Positions 1-9,042 are shown, numbered from the stretch's first letter. The stretch: DNA of 64,000 nucleotides from Clostridium sardiniense (GCF_016907995.1 NZ_JAFBDA010000002.1:1-64000); one strand, 5' to 3'. Made by a program: numbers and translations. The notes: generated by a model not told the origin, from the sequence alone.

Positions 1-144
1 ATAAAATAAATGTAATTATATTAAATTTTATTATGCAAAATGTATTTATAGATATAAAATATTGATATATACTAATAACTAAAGAAGTTTTTTTGAGACA
101 AGTATATTTTATTCTCAAAAATTATTAGAAGGAGAGATAAACAG

Positions 145-1236
145 ATGAGTGAATTAAATCATGATCTTGGAATAATAGCATTAGAAAGCTGTAAAGAATT
201 AGGTAATGCTGTAGATAAATATATTCAAGAAAAAAGAAATTGCACAGAAACTTTTTTAATACCAACTAATGAAATAAGATTTTCAAATGGAGAAGGAAAG
301 GTTAAAATTTCTGAAACTGTTAGAGGAAAAGATATTTACATTTTATGTGATATTGGAAATTATAGTTGTAAATATAAAATGTTTGGGTTCACAAATCATA
401 AAGGACCTGATGAACATTTCCAAGATATAAAGAGAACTATATCAGCTATCAAGGGAAAAGCTTCAAGAATTACTGTAATTATGCCACTTCTATACGAGTC
501 AAGACAACATAGACGTAAGGGTAGAGAATCACTAGATTGCGCATTAGCACTTCAAGAGCTTGAAAGATTAGGTGTTGATGAAATTATTACTTTTGACGTT
601 CATGATCCTAATGTTCAAAATGCTGTTCCTTTATTATCATTTGAAAACATATATCCAACATATGATATAGTAAAATCACTTACAAGTGATCAATCTTCAT
701 TAGAATTAAATAAGGAGAAGTTACTTGTAATAAGTCCAGATACAGGAGCTATGGATAGAGCTATTTATTATTCAAGTGTATTAGGTGTAGATGTTGGTTT
801 ATTTTACAAGAGAAGAGACCATTCATTAATAGTTAATGGTAAGAATCCTATAGTTGAACATGAGTATATGGGAAGAGATGTTTCTGGAAAAGATGTATTA
901 ATAGTTGATGATATGATAGCATCAGGAGAATCAGTTCTAGATATTGCTTTAGAATTAAAAGCAAGAAATGTTAGAAATGTATATGTTGCAACTACTTTTG
1001 CTTTCTTTACAGAAGGATTAGAAAAGTTCAATAAGTTCTATCAAGATGGAGTAATATCAAAAGTTTACTCAACTAACTTAACATATATACCAAAAGAGTT
1101 AAGTAATTCAAAATGGTTCTACGGTGTTGATATGTCAGAATTCTTAGCAAGAATAATCAATAGATTAAACTATGGTAAATCTATTGCTAAGTACATGGAT
1201 GCGACAGAGATAATACGTAGATTATTAAATGAATAG
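145..1236 (+). CDS. prs: Ribose-phosphate pyrophosphokinase (PRPP synthetase), divergent long form
   Basis: Makes PRPP from ribose 5-phosphate and ATP for purine, pyrimidine, His, Trp and NAD synthesis in the cytoplasm. Visible signatures are FSNGEGKVKI and VRGKDIYI near the N terminus, a DVHDPNVQNA segment, a KRRDH segment and the PRPP-binding loop VDDMIASGES at about residues 254-263. At 363 residues it is longer than the usual 310-320. The usual YARQD motif is replaced by YESRQHRRKG, so it is a divergent family member and may be a second paralogue. AGAAGGAGAG lies 9 bases before the ATG. A terminator follows, so it appears monocistronic. Family assignment is firm; whether it is the main Prs is not known. 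Confidence 0.88.
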   Translation: MSELNHDLGIIALESCKELGNAVDKYIQEKRNCTETFLIPTNEIRFSNGEGKVKISETVRGKDIYILCDIGNYSCKYKMFGFTNHKGPDEHFQDIKRTISAIKGKASRITVIMPLLYESRQHRRKGRESLDCALALQELERLGVDEIITFDVHDPNVQNAVPLLSFENIYPTYDIVKSLTSDQSSLELNKEKLLVISPDTGAMDRAIYYSSVLGVDVGLFYKRRDHSLIVNGKNPIVEHEYMGRDVSGKDVLIVDDMIASGESVLDIALELKARNVRNVYVATTFAFFTEGLEKFNKFYQDGVISKVYSTNLTYIPKELSNSKWFYGVDMSEFLARIINRLNYGKSIAKYMDATEIIRRLLNE

Positions 1237-1261
1237 TTTATAATTATATAAAGCAAATAAC

Positions 1262-1291
1262 AGCAGAAATATTTAATATTTCTGCTTTTTT
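1262..1291 (+). terminator. Rho-independent terminator after prs
   Basis: A 12-bp perfect inverted repeat (AGCAGAAATATT and its complement) is followed by a run of T. Confidence 0.85.
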
Positions 1292-1503
1292 ATTTTTAGA
1301 ATAACTTATATTATTATCTTGATATGTTAGTATTAAGTTGCTACTAAAAGGTCTTAACATATCAAAAGATTTCATTTCATGAAATATAATTTAATATAAG
1401 TGCTTTTAGTACAAGTGTTATTAATTAAGATAATAGGGTTAAGTTTGGATATTTTTAGAGTTACTATGAATATAGTATTTAAAAATAGTTGGAGGTGGAT
1501 GTA

Positions 1504-2217
1504 ATGGTTAATTTTGCACATAGAGGAGCAAGTGGTAATTTCCCAGAAAATACACTACTTGCATTTGAGAAAGCAATAAATATTAAAGCATCTGGTATTG
1601 AACTAGATGTACATAAGACTAAGGATAATAGATTAGTTGTAATTCATGATGAGGATATAGAACGTACTTTTTATGGGAAAGGATTAGTTAAAGACTTTAC
1701 TTTAGAAGAACTTAAAAAGTTTAAATGCAGAAAAGAGCTATTTAGAGATAATGAAAAGTGTAAGATACCTGCCTTAGAGGAAGTATTAGACTTAACTAGG
1801 AAAACTGATTTAATACTTAATATAGAGGTAAAAACAGATAATATCCATTATAAAGGAATAGAAAAAGATGTTATTGACTTAATTAACAGATATTCTTTAA
1901 GAAATAGAGTAATATTATCAAGTTTTAACCATGAAACAATTCAAATATGCAAAAAAATAGATAAAGGTGTAGCTACTGGAATGCTGTATGATGAACCTAT
2001 AGAAAATGTAGTTGAATATGCAAAAAGGATTAAAGTAAATGCAATTCATCCAAGTAAGGATTTAGTATCAAAAGAATTAATAGAAGAAGCTCATAAGAAT
2101 AATATTTTGGTAAATATATATACTGTTAATGAAATAGAGGATATGAAGAGATTAAAAGAATATAATGCAGATGGATTATTTACAGACTATCCAGAAATAC
2201 TAAAAGAAATATTTTAG
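1504..2217 (+). CDS. Glycerophosphodiester phosphodiesterase
   Basis: Hydrolyses glycerophosphodiesters (deacylated phospholipid headgroups) to sn-glycerol 3-phosphate and an alcohol. The GDPD signature is clear: HRGASGNFPENT at the start, ELDVHKTKDN as the metal-binding ExD, then VIHDEDIERT, with EVK, HPS and NIYTVN strands later. About 237 residues, the usual size of a cytoplasmic UgpQ-type enzyme, and no signal peptide. I chose ATG 1504 because GGAGG at 1491-1495 sits 8 bases upstream; an in-frame TTG at 1489 lies before that site and is unlikely. It precedes a UgpC/B/A/E-like importer, an arrangement consistent with glycerophosphodiester use, but a terminator separates them. Confidence 0.9.
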   Translation: MVNFAHRGASGNFPENTLLAFEKAINIKASGIELDVHKTKDNRLVVIHDEDIERTFYGKGLVKDFTLEELKKFKCRKELFRDNEKCKIPALEEVLDLTRKTDLILNIEVKTDNIHYKGIEKDVIDLINRYSLRNRVILSSFNHETIQICKKIDKGVATGMLYDEPIENVVEYAKRIKVNAIHPSKDLVSKELIEEAHKNNILVNIYTVNEIEDMKRLKEYNADGLFTDYPEILKEIF

Positions 2218-2606
2218 AAAGAGAGATAAGTGTATTAGTTATATTTTATAATGCTTATATATTTAAAAAATGAAATAAGTTAGGGATATATCAGAAGGGA
2301 GGAGTGGTTAATAACTACTTCTCCTTTTATTTTTAATTGAATTCTTTTATAAATAGGTGTAATTAAGTGTTATTTAGGGCTAACCTACTAATTTTATGAA
2401 ATTAATAATTCAAGCGAGTAGAAAATATATTTAATTTATAATGTAGTAAGAAATATTAAATAATATTTCTATATAAAATTTATTTATAAATCTGTTATTA
2501 AAGTTATTTATACTGTATAGAAGAATCCTATTTCTCATAAAAGATATATATTTGTATAATTTAAACTGCTTTCAATATTAACAATTAATATATTTATAAA
2601 CTGGAG
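2218..2606. other. Intergenic region between the phosphodiesterase gene and the ABC importer operon
   Basis: It holds the phosphodiesterase terminator (2298-2330) and then about 270 bases of very AT-rich DNA. A TATAAT hexamer at 2554-2559 could be the -10 box for the importer operon, but no convincing -35 box is spaced correctly. I see no small gene or riboswitch. Confidence 0.5.
2298..2330 (+). terminator. Terminator after the glycerophosphodiesterase gene
   Basis: A 13-bp stem with two G-U pairs (2298-2310 against 2312-2324) is followed by TTTTATTTTT. Confidence 0.75.
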
Positions 2607-3713
2607 ATGAGAAGAATTAATTATGTAGTTTTTGAGGATTTAGTTAAGAGGTATAAAGGTAGCAATAAAAATGTTATAGAAAAATTCAATCTATTCATAG
2701 ACAAGGGTGAATTTATTGTAATTGTAGGTTCTAGCGGAAGTGGCAAATCTACTCTATTAGAAATGATTTGTGGATTTGAAGAAATAACTGAAGGTAGGAT
2801 ATCAATAGATAATAAAATTATAAATGATATAGAACCAAAGGATAGAGATATATCTATGGTATTTCAAAATTATGCATTATTGCCTCATTTAACAGCTTAT
2901 GAGAATATAGCTTTTGGTATGAAAATTAGAAAAGTGAAGAAAGAAGAAATACATAAAAAAGTAATATGGGCAGCTAGGATTTTGCATTTAGAAGAATATT
3001 TAAATGTAAAACCTAAAAAACTATCTGGTGGCCAAAGGCAAAGAATAGCCTTAGCCCGTGCAATTGTCAGGGAACCAAAGTTATTTTTAATGGATGAGCC
3101 ACTTTCAAATTTAGATGCTAAGTTAAGAAATGAAACCTGTAATGAAATAGTTGCACTACATAAAAAGATAAATGCAACAACAATTTACGTTACTCATGAT
3201 CAAACAGAAGCATTAACTATGGCGGATAGAATAGTTGTACTAAATGATGGAAAAGTAGAACAAGTAGGGACACCAAAAGAATTATATACAAATCCAAGTA
3301 GCATATTTGTAGCAACATTTCTTGGTAAACCTCAAATGAATTTGTTTGAGATGAAAATAAAAGAGGAAAGAGTAATATTAAATGATCTTATAGATATAGG
3401 TATATTAGATGAATCTAATATACTAAATAAAGATGAATACATAATTGGGTTTAGAGCTGAAGATATACAAATCAGTGAAGAAGGCAATTGGTCTATAAGA
3501 GCAATAATTGAGAAAATAGAGTATTTAGGAAGTGAAACAATTCTTTATTTAGATTATAAAGGAATAAAATTTACAACTAAAACTTATAAAATAAAAGATT
3601 TTAAATTAAATGAGAATGTTAATATTAGTTTTAATTTACAAAATGCTAATATTTTCAATAAACATAATAAAAGGAATATAAGGGGAGAACAAAATGAAGA
3701 AAAGAATAATTAG
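2607..3713 (+). CDS. ugpC: ABC importer ATPase, UgpC/MalK type
   Basis: Energises a CUT1-type sugar or glycerol-3-phosphate importer. Walker A GSSGSGKST is at 41-49, Q-loop VFQNYALLPH at about 85-94, LSGGQRQR at 139-146, Walker B LFLMDEP at 159-165 and the switch His of VTHDQTEALTMADR at about 197. A MalK-type OB-fold tail follows residue 240. The start is uncertain: GGAG at 2603-2606 abuts the ATG, so initiation may use the ATT codon at 2616 or be weak. It is the first of six same-strand genes; its end overlaps the lipoprotein gene by 20 bases. UgpC is the nearest named type, but the substrate cannot be read from the ATPase. Confidence 0.9.
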   Translation: MRRINYVVFEDLVKRYKGSNKNVIEKFNLFIDKGEFIVIVGSSGSGKSTLLEMICGFEEITEGRISIDNKIINDIEPKDRDISMVFQNYALLPHLTAYENIAFGMKIRKVKKEEIHKKVIWAARILHLEEYLNVKPKKLSGGQRQRIALARAIVREPKLFLMDEPLSNLDAKLRNETCNEIVALHKKINATTIYVTHDQTEALTMADRIVVLNDGKVEQVGTPKELYTNPSSIFVATFLGKPQMNLFEMKIKEERVILNDLIDIGILDESNILNKDEYIIGFRAEDIQISEEGNWSIRAIIEKIEYLGSETILYLDYKGIKFTTKTYKIKDFKLNENVNISFNLQNANIFNKHNKRNIRGEQNEEKNN

Positions 3714-4971
3714 TATGATGATAATGCTACCTCTTTTACTTACAGGGTGCGCAAAAGGGACTTCTTCTGTTGCAGAAGGAGAAATAGGTGGAACTATTAC
3801 AGTAATAACAGATAGAACTGACGCTGATAAATTATTTGAAGAAATGGAAGCTAAGTTTAAAAAATTACATCCTAAAGTAGAAGATATAGTTTTCGAATCA
3901 TCAAGTGATTATGATAATTACATTACAACTCGTATGAATACAAAGAACTATGGAGATGTTTTATTTGTACCATTTAGTATGAATGCAAATCCAAATGAAT
4001 ATGAAAATTATTTTGAACCTTTAGGTAAAGTTGATGAATTAGAAAAGAAGTATATAGATGTTACAGAGGCAGATTTTAATGGAACTGCCTATGGTATACC
4101 AGCAGCTCTTAACTCTTTAGGAATTATATATAATGAAGATGTTCTAAAAAAGGCAGGAGTAGAAAAAATGCCAACTTCATTAGAAGAAATGGTTGAAGCA
4201 TGTGAAAAAATTAAAAAGCATACTGATGCAATTCCATTCTATACAAACTACAATAACACACTTGGAGTCTGGGGAGGATCTTTAACTTCTTATGGTGGAG
4301 AGCAATATAGATCAGAAATGCTTAAAAAGGGAACTGCATTTAAAGAAGGACAACCAATAAGACAAGTTATGGATTTATTCTATACATTATCTTCAAAAGG
4401 TATTACTGAAAAGGATCCAATTACAGGAGACTATGCTAAGTCACAACAAATGCTTGCAGATGGAGAGGTTGCAATGTTTATGATGGGATCACAAGAGATT
4501 CCAGATATTCAGAAGCTTGTTAAGAATGGAAACAAAATAAATATAGCACCATTCCCAGTTAAATTTAATGGACAAACAAGTATACCATTTGGAGCACCAG
4601 CTGTAGTTGGAGTTAATAAAAATAGTGAAAATAAAGAAACTGCAAAAGCTTTCTTAGAGTTCTTAGTGTCTGATGAAAGTGGATATGCAAAAGAATTTGG
4701 TGGAATGTCACCAAATAGAGAAGATTTAAATGAAGAACAACAAAAAATGTTTAAAGAAAATAATATAATATTAACTGTTCCGACAGAAACACCAGAAAAT
4801 GATAAATTATATAGTACTATAGCTAATGAGGTTGGAGTTGGAAGACTTACAGATGTATTACAAAAGACTATAAATATAGGTTTATATCCAAATCAAAATG
4901 AAAGTTATGATGAATATGTCAATAAATTAGAAGATAAATGGGAAAAAGCTATAAAGAATAATGAAAAATAG
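3694..4971 (+). CDS. ABC importer substrate-binding lipoprotein (family 1, UgpB-like)
   Basis: Membrane-anchored extracellular binding protein of the importer. A lipoprotein signal ends in LLLTGC with Cys19 as the lipidation site. The rest resembles family-1 sugar-binding proteins: GTITVITDRTDADKLFEEME, KKLHPKVEDI, a YGIPAALNSLGIIYNEDVLKKAG hinge region (shortened here) and a late KAFLEFLVSDESGYAKEFGG segment. 425 residues is normal. GGGGAG lies 7 bases before the ATG. The nearby phosphodiesterase suggests glycerophosphodiesters or glycerol 3-phosphate, while the downstream prenyltransferase gene raises other possibilities. Ligand unproven. Confidence 0.88.
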   Translation: MKKRIISMMIMLPLLLTGCAKGTSSVAEGEIGGTITVITDRTDADKLFEEMEAKFKKLHPKVEDIVFESSSDYDNYITTRMNTKNYGDVLFVPFSMNANPNEYENYFEPLGKVDELEKKYIDVTEADFNGTAYGIPAALNSLGIIYNEDVLKKAGVEKMPTSLEEMVEACEKIKKHTDAIPFYTNYNNTLGVWGGSLTSYGGEQYRSEMLKKGTAFKEGQPIRQVMDLFYTLSSKGITEKDPITGDYAKSQQMLADGEVAMFMMGSQEIPDIQKLVKNGNKINIAPFPVKFNGQTSIPFGAPAVVGVNKNSENKETAKAFLEFLVSDESGYAKEFGGMSPNREDLNEEQQKMFKENNIILTVPTETPENDKLYSTIANEVGVGRLTDVLQKTINIGLYPNQNESYDEYVNKLEDKWEKAIKNNEK

Positions 4972-5839
4972 TAACCTAAAAAAAGAAAGAAAGATTATTT
5001 TTATCTTTCTTTTTTTTCCAATATTATTATTAATTTTATTTGGATTTTTACCTATAATATCTTTGATTAGTTATAGCTTTACTTCATGGAATGGTTTATC
5101 CACTACAAAAGAATTTGTTGGATTTGATAATTTTATAAAGATACTTACAGATCCTAGCTATATTGAAGTGTTTAAAAATAGCTTATATTATTTTGCATCT
5201 GGTATATTGCAAATTATAATTGGATTAACCTTTGCAATAATATTGTCTTTTAAGGTTAGGTTTAAAGGTTTCTTTAAAGCAGCTTTTGTATTTCCTTGCC
5301 TTATAAGTGGTGTTGCAATATCAATGATGTTTAGAGTTTTTTTCTCACCAGATGGAACATTTGATCAAATATTAACGTCTTTAGGTCTTGCAGATATTAT
5401 TCACTTTTGGCTTGGGGATCCAAGGTTTGTAAATTATACTTTAGCAAGTATATCCTTATGGAGATTTACTGGAATGAGCTTTATTATGTACTTTGGGGCA
5501 ATTCAGTCTATTCCAAAGGAGTACTTAAAGTGTGCTGAAATTGAAGGAGCGTCAATATTCCAAAAAGTTAGATATGTTATATTGCCAAACATACATACAG
5601 TAATTAAGATAAATTTCATTCTTTTAATTGTAGGATCAATTTCTGTATTTGAAATACCTATGATAATGACAAATGGATCTAATGGGACAAGTACCTTTTT
5701 ACTTATGACTATGAAGACAGCCTTTGAAAAGAAGCAGATAGGTCTTGCGGCTAGTATGGCAGTTATAATAACTATTCTAATCGTAGTTATGACTTTAATA
5801 CAAAAGAGGATGTATAGAAATGATGAAGATGAATATTAG
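4961..5839 (+). CDS. ABC importer permease 1, UgpA/MalF type
   Basis: One of two transmembrane subunits. About six hydrophobic helices are visible, starting IIFIFLFFPILLLILFGFLP. The permease coupling loop that touches the ATPase is EYLKCAEIEGASIFQKVRYV near residues 190-205, matching the EAA motif of the MalF/UgpA family, followed by ILPNI. 292 residues is the usual length. The start overlaps the lipoprotein gene by 11 bases, a sign of translational coupling. It pairs with the permease downstream. Confidence 0.88.
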   Translation: MKNSNLKKERKIIFIFLFFPILLLILFGFLPIISLISYSFTSWNGLSTTKEFVGFDNFIKILTDPSYIEVFKNSLYYFASGILQIIIGLTFAIILSFKVRFKGFFKAAFVFPCLISGVAISMMFRVFFSPDGTFDQILTSLGLADIIHFWLGDPRFVNYTLASISLWRFTGMSFIMYFGAIQSIPKEYLKCAEIEGASIFQKVRYVILPNIHTVIKINFILLIVGSISVFEIPMIMTNGSNGTSTFLLMTMKTAFEKKQIGLAASMAVIITILIVVMTLIQKRMYRNDEDEY

Positions 5840-6659
5840 GAAGATAATACTAAAGACAATTAAATATACAGCATTAATTTTATGGTTATTAATTTTGTTT
5901 ATACCTATTATAACTATATTTTTTGGTTCATTTAAAACTTACAATGAGTTTAATAATACAGCTGGAATAGCACCTCCTGAGAGTTTTTTAAATTTATCAA
6001 ATTATAAGGATGCATTTATAAATGGGAAGATGTTAGTAGGATTTTTCAATACCTTTATCCTAATTCTTTTTGGAGTTTTTGGAAGTGTAATAATTGGTTC
6101 TATGGTAGCATTTGCTGTAAATAGATTTAATTTTAGAGGTAAAAAAATAATTTTATTTATGTATTTATTAGTATCCATTGTTCCTATGGAAATATCACAA
6201 GTTGCAACATTTAAGATTATTAATGCAATGGGTATATATAATACACGCCTTGCACCTATAGTTTTATATTTAGGGGCAGATGTACTTATGGTATATATAT
6301 ATCTTCAAATGCTTGAGAAGATTCCAAAGGATATAGATAAAGCGGCAAGACTTGAAGGCGCAAGTTATTTTAAGATATACTGGAAGGTTATTTTTCCATT
6401 GCTTAAACCAGCAACAGCAACAGCATGTATGATAAAAATAATTTCAATTTATAATGATTTTTATATACCATTTTTATATATGCCAGGTGAGGGGTTAAAT
6501 ACAGTATCAACAGCTTTATTTAAGTTTATTGGACCAGCAAGAACAGATTGGCAGATTATATGTGCTGCCATAATAATTAGTATGATACCTATGATTATAT
6601 TCTTTTGTTTTCTTCAAAAGCATATATACGGTGGTATAACGTCAGGGAGTATTAAATGA
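5820..6659 (+). CDS. ABC importer permease 2, UgpE/MalG type
   Basis: Second transmembrane subunit of the importer. Six helices are visible, beginning YTALILWLLILFIPIITIFF, and the EAA coupling loop reads DIDKAARLEGASYFKIYWKV followed by IFPLLKPA, typical of MalG/UgpE proteins. 279 residues is usual. It starts 20 bases inside the preceding gene with AGAGGATG upstream, and its stop overlaps the ATG of the prenyltransferase gene by 4 bases (ATGA). Import and prenyltransferase genes are therefore almost certainly co-translated. Confidence 0.88.
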   Translation: MMKMNIRKIILKTIKYTALILWLLILFIPIITIFFGSFKTYNEFNNTAGIAPPESFLNLSNYKDAFINGKMLVGFFNTFILILFGVFGSVIIGSMVAFAVNRFNFRGKKIILFMYLLVSIVPMEISQVATFKIINAMGIYNTRLAPIVLYLGADVLMVYIYLQMLEKIPKDIDKAARLEGASYFKIYWKVIFPLLKPATATACMIKIISIYNDFYIPFLYMPGEGLNTVSTALFKFIGPARTDWQIICAAIIISMIPMIIFFCFLQKHIYGGITSGSIK

Positions 6660-7588
6660 TGAGAGAAAAAAATTTTTTTAAGAGAGTATATACAGTATTA
6701 GAAGTAAGAACTGGTTTTGCAACTGGACTACCTGTTTTAAGTGGTGGTTTATTTGGAGCTTATCTGGCTGGAAAGTTAGATATAGCTTTATTAGTTCTTA
6801 TGTTTATTTCAGGATTTAGTTTTAACATAGTATCTAATATAGCAAATGAAATAAGAGGATACTTAAAAAGTGAAGAAAGTGAAGAGACACTAACAGGACA
6901 TATAGGAAGCGAAGGTCTTGCTAGAGGTGATGCTAAGCTTAAAGATGCAGTTATTGCACTTATATTTATGACTGCGCTTGGAGGAGCATCAGGACTTCTT
7001 ATAGTATTTATAACTAGAGATTTAAATATATTGCTTATAGGAATTCTTAGTGCATTAGCTGCCATATGTTATTCTTTAGGACCTAAGCCGTATATTCTAT
7101 ATCCAGTAGGAGAGCTTATATCTGGAATTTTTGTTGGATTTATAAGTTGTTTTGTATCTATATATATTCAATTAGGTACAGTAACTGTAGATATAATTCT
7201 ATATTCAGTTATATCAATGATAATGACAGTATTTTTAATGTCTACTAACAATACATCGGATTATAATAAAGATATGGGAAATAGAACAACACTTCCTCAT
7301 GTTATTGGATTTAGAAATTCGATTAAGATAATAATACCAGAGGCTATAGTTATGATATTAGCTTGGATAGGGCTATTCTTTAATGGAAGCATAACACTTA
7401 TTATGTTTATAACTGGTCTTGCTACTTTCTATTATTATGGATATGTTCGTTGGTATAAAGATTATTATAAGATAAAAGAAGTTTATAAAGAGATGGGAAG
7501 AGAATGGGGACCAAGACCATTATTATTAATATATAGCTTTCATATAGTAGTATCTTTAGAATTTTTAATTATGATAATAGCAAAGTAA
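6656..7588 (+). CDS. dmkA: UbiA-superfamily prenyltransferase, MenA/DmkA-like
   Basis: An integral membrane enzyme expected to attach a polyprenyl chain to a quinone-type aromatic acceptor such as 1,4-dihydroxy-2-naphthoate, giving (demethyl)menaquinone. 310 residues with 8-9 helices. The second Asp-rich motif is intact (SDYNKDMGNRTTLP, about 202-215). The first differs from MenA: the usual NDYxD reads NEIRG at 64-68, so the first Asp is Glu and the second is Gly. Together with eetAB, apbE, ndh2 and dmkB in the next 8 kb this is the best candidate for the EET-dedicated DmkA. It is fused by a 4-base overlap to the importer operon, and the next gene begins 12 bases later. Acceptor identity is inferred. 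Confidence 0.8.
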   Translation: MMREKNFFKRVYTVLEVRTGFATGLPVLSGGLFGAYLAGKLDIALLVLMFISGFSFNIVSNIANEIRGYLKSEESEETLTGHIGSEGLARGDAKLKDAVIALIFMTALGGASGLLIVFITRDLNILLIGILSALAAICYSLGPKPYILYPVGELISGIFVGFISCFVSIYIQLGTVTVDIILYSVISMIMTVFLMSTNNTSDYNKDMGNRTTLPHVIGFRNSIKIIIPEAIVMILAWIGLFFNGSITLIMFITGLATFYYYGYVRWYKDYYKIKEVYKEMGREWGPRPLLLIYSFHIVVSLEFLIMIIAK

Positions 7589-7600
7589 GAGGAGATAATT

Positions 7601-8437
7601 ATGAGTATAATTAATATTACTTTAATAAAGAAAAATCCATTATGTATACCTGCAATTATGGCAAGTGAAATGGGGATATTTAAAAAGTATAATATAGAGG
7701 TTAATTTAGAGCTTCCAGATGATTTTGATTTTGGTGGTAAGAATCCATTTCTAGCAGGTGAATCTCATGCTATGATGGGAGATATAACATTCTTTTTCTA
7801 TATGCTTAAAAGAGGAAAGAATGCTGTTATAACATCAAATTTAACTCGTACTATAAGTTTTTTAGTAAGGAAGGATGCCCCTAAAGATTTAAGGGGATTA
7901 AGAGTTGGAGTAAATAGAGCTGGACTTTTTAAATTATTTTTAGAAAATGATTTAAAAAATAAAGTAGAAGATGTAAAAATTACTTGGATTAATAACACAT
8001 ATGAAAGAATTAAAGCAATTGACAATGGAGAAATCGATGCTTTAGTTGCTATAGAACCATTTATAGGAGAACTTGTAGATAAGGGTTATCAAAAGGTATG
8101 GAGCTTAAGAGAAAGTGAAAAAAATTTAGTTATGTGGTGTTTTGAAGAGAAATTCTATAGAGAGAATAAAGAAGCGGTTAAAAGCTTCCATAAAGCTTTA
8201 GAAGAGGCTAAAGTAATATTTAATGAATTTAGTAAAGAAGAGAAGGTAAGGATTGCTATAGACTATGCAGGATATAGTCTAAATGCAGCAAAAAGATTAG
8301 AAGGTTTTACTTTCGAAAAAGGGGAAGTTTATAGGGAAGAAGACTTTAATCTTTGCCAAGAGTGGATGTATAGAGAAGGGGATATTGATAGATTATATAG
8401 TCCTAAAGATTTAATAATTAAAGATACATTTATATAA
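7601..8437 (+). CDS. Cytoplasmic NMT1/THI5-like periplasmic-binding-fold protein
   Basis: Resembles SsuA/NMT1/THI5-type binding proteins: LIKKNPLCIPAIMASEMGIF at the N terminus, FKKYNIEVNLELP, then LRGLRVGVNRAG and IDNGEIDALVAIEPFIGELV. It has no signal peptide, lipobox or membrane segment, so it should stay in the cytoplasm. GAGGAG lies 7 bases before the ATG, and it is the last gene of the importer-prenyltransferase operon. Soluble enzymes with this fold exist (MqnA and MqnD of the futalosine menaquinone pathway, Thi5 in thiamin synthesis), so an enzymatic or carrier role in quinone-precursor handling is a reasonable guess. No catalytic motif of those enzymes is recognisable. Function unknown. 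Confidence 0.75.
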   Translation: MSIINITLIKKNPLCIPAIMASEMGIFKKYNIEVNLELPDDFDFGGKNPFLAGESHAMMGDITFFFYMLKRGKNAVITSNLTRTISFLVRKDAPKDLRGLRVGVNRAGLFKLFLENDLKNKVEDVKITWINNTYERIKAIDNGEIDALVAIEPFIGELVDKGYQKVWSLRESEKNLVMWCFEEKFYRENKEAVKSFHKALEEAKVIFNEFSKEEKVRIAIDYAGYSLNAAKRLEGFTFEKGEVYREEDFNLCQEWMYREGDIDRLYSPKDLIIKDTFI

Positions 8438-8443
8438 AATAAT

Positions 8444-8480
8444 AAGCCAAAAGTAAAATATATATTTTACTTTTGGCTTT
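8444..8480. terminator. Bidirectional terminator between the importer operon and eetB
   Basis: A 17-bp perfect inverted repeat (8444-8460 with 8463-8479) has A-rich and T-rich flanks, serving the convergent units on both strands. Confidence 0.85.
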
Positions 8481-8512
8481 AAAACTTTTAAGGTACTATT
8501 AGATTTTAAAGT

Positions 8513-9037
8513 TTAATTAGTTCTAAAATAAGGTATCTTTCTTAAGTGTGATAATAAATAATTTGCAGATAAGCCTACAAATATTCCGGTTCCTATACCT
8601 GCTAATGATAGGACAGGTAAATATAAAAACACACCGAAATTTTCTAATATAAGGGATGCTACAAAAAGCTGACCTATATTATGAAATACTGCAGCAGAAG
8701 CGCTAACGCCTATTATTGATACATATTTACTACCAAGTTCCTTAACTAAAACTATAATTGCAAAGCTAAGTAGACCACCAGCTGCACTATATAAAAGTGT
8801 TGATATACTTCCTCCTAACATAGTTGATAAAAGTAGTCTTAAAAGCAACACTAAGAATGAGTCTTTATAGCTATCTAATGTATATACTGATATCATTATT
8901 ACAAGATTTGCAAGTCCAAGTTTGGCACCAGGTGTTATAAATGGTACTGGTATCATACCTTCAAATATGTATAAAATTAGAGCCATAGCAACAAGTAGAG
9001 ACATATAAAGCATTTTTGAAGTTTTGTTAAATCTCAT
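8513..9037 (-). CDS. eetB: Gx transporter family membrane protein (EetB-like)
   Basis: A 174-residue, strongly hydrophobic protein of the Gx transporter family (often annotated heptaprenyl diphosphate synthase component I). About five helices; motif-like stretches are MIPVPFITPGAKLGLANLVI near 30-49 and GASAAVFHNIGQLFVAS-type sequence in the middle. In Listeria the homologue EetB is required with EetA for extracellular electron transfer. It lies 5 bases downstream of eetA on the same strand, so the two are one operon. The transported species, if any, is not established; this part of the call is family knowledge. Confidence 0.85.
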   Translation of the reverse strand: MRFNKTSKMLYMSLLVAMALILYIFEGMIPVPFITPGAKLGLANLVIMISVYTLDSYKDSFLVLLLRLLLSTMLGGSISTLLYSAAGGLLSFAIIVLVKELGSKYVSIIGVSASAAVFHNIGQLFVASLILENFGVFLYLPVLSLAGIGTGIFVGLSANYLLSHLRKIPYFRTN

Positions 9038-9042
9038 AATAT

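Noticed and set aside
1489-2217. TTG start for the glycerophosphodiesterase
   Set aside because: The GGAGG ribosome-binding site lies downstream of that TTG and is ideally spaced for ATG 1504.
7601-8437. Naming this protein MqnA or MqnD of the futalosine pathway
   Set aside because: Only the general binding-fold pattern matches. I cannot see the catalytic residues or the characteristic motifs of those enzymes, so function is left open.
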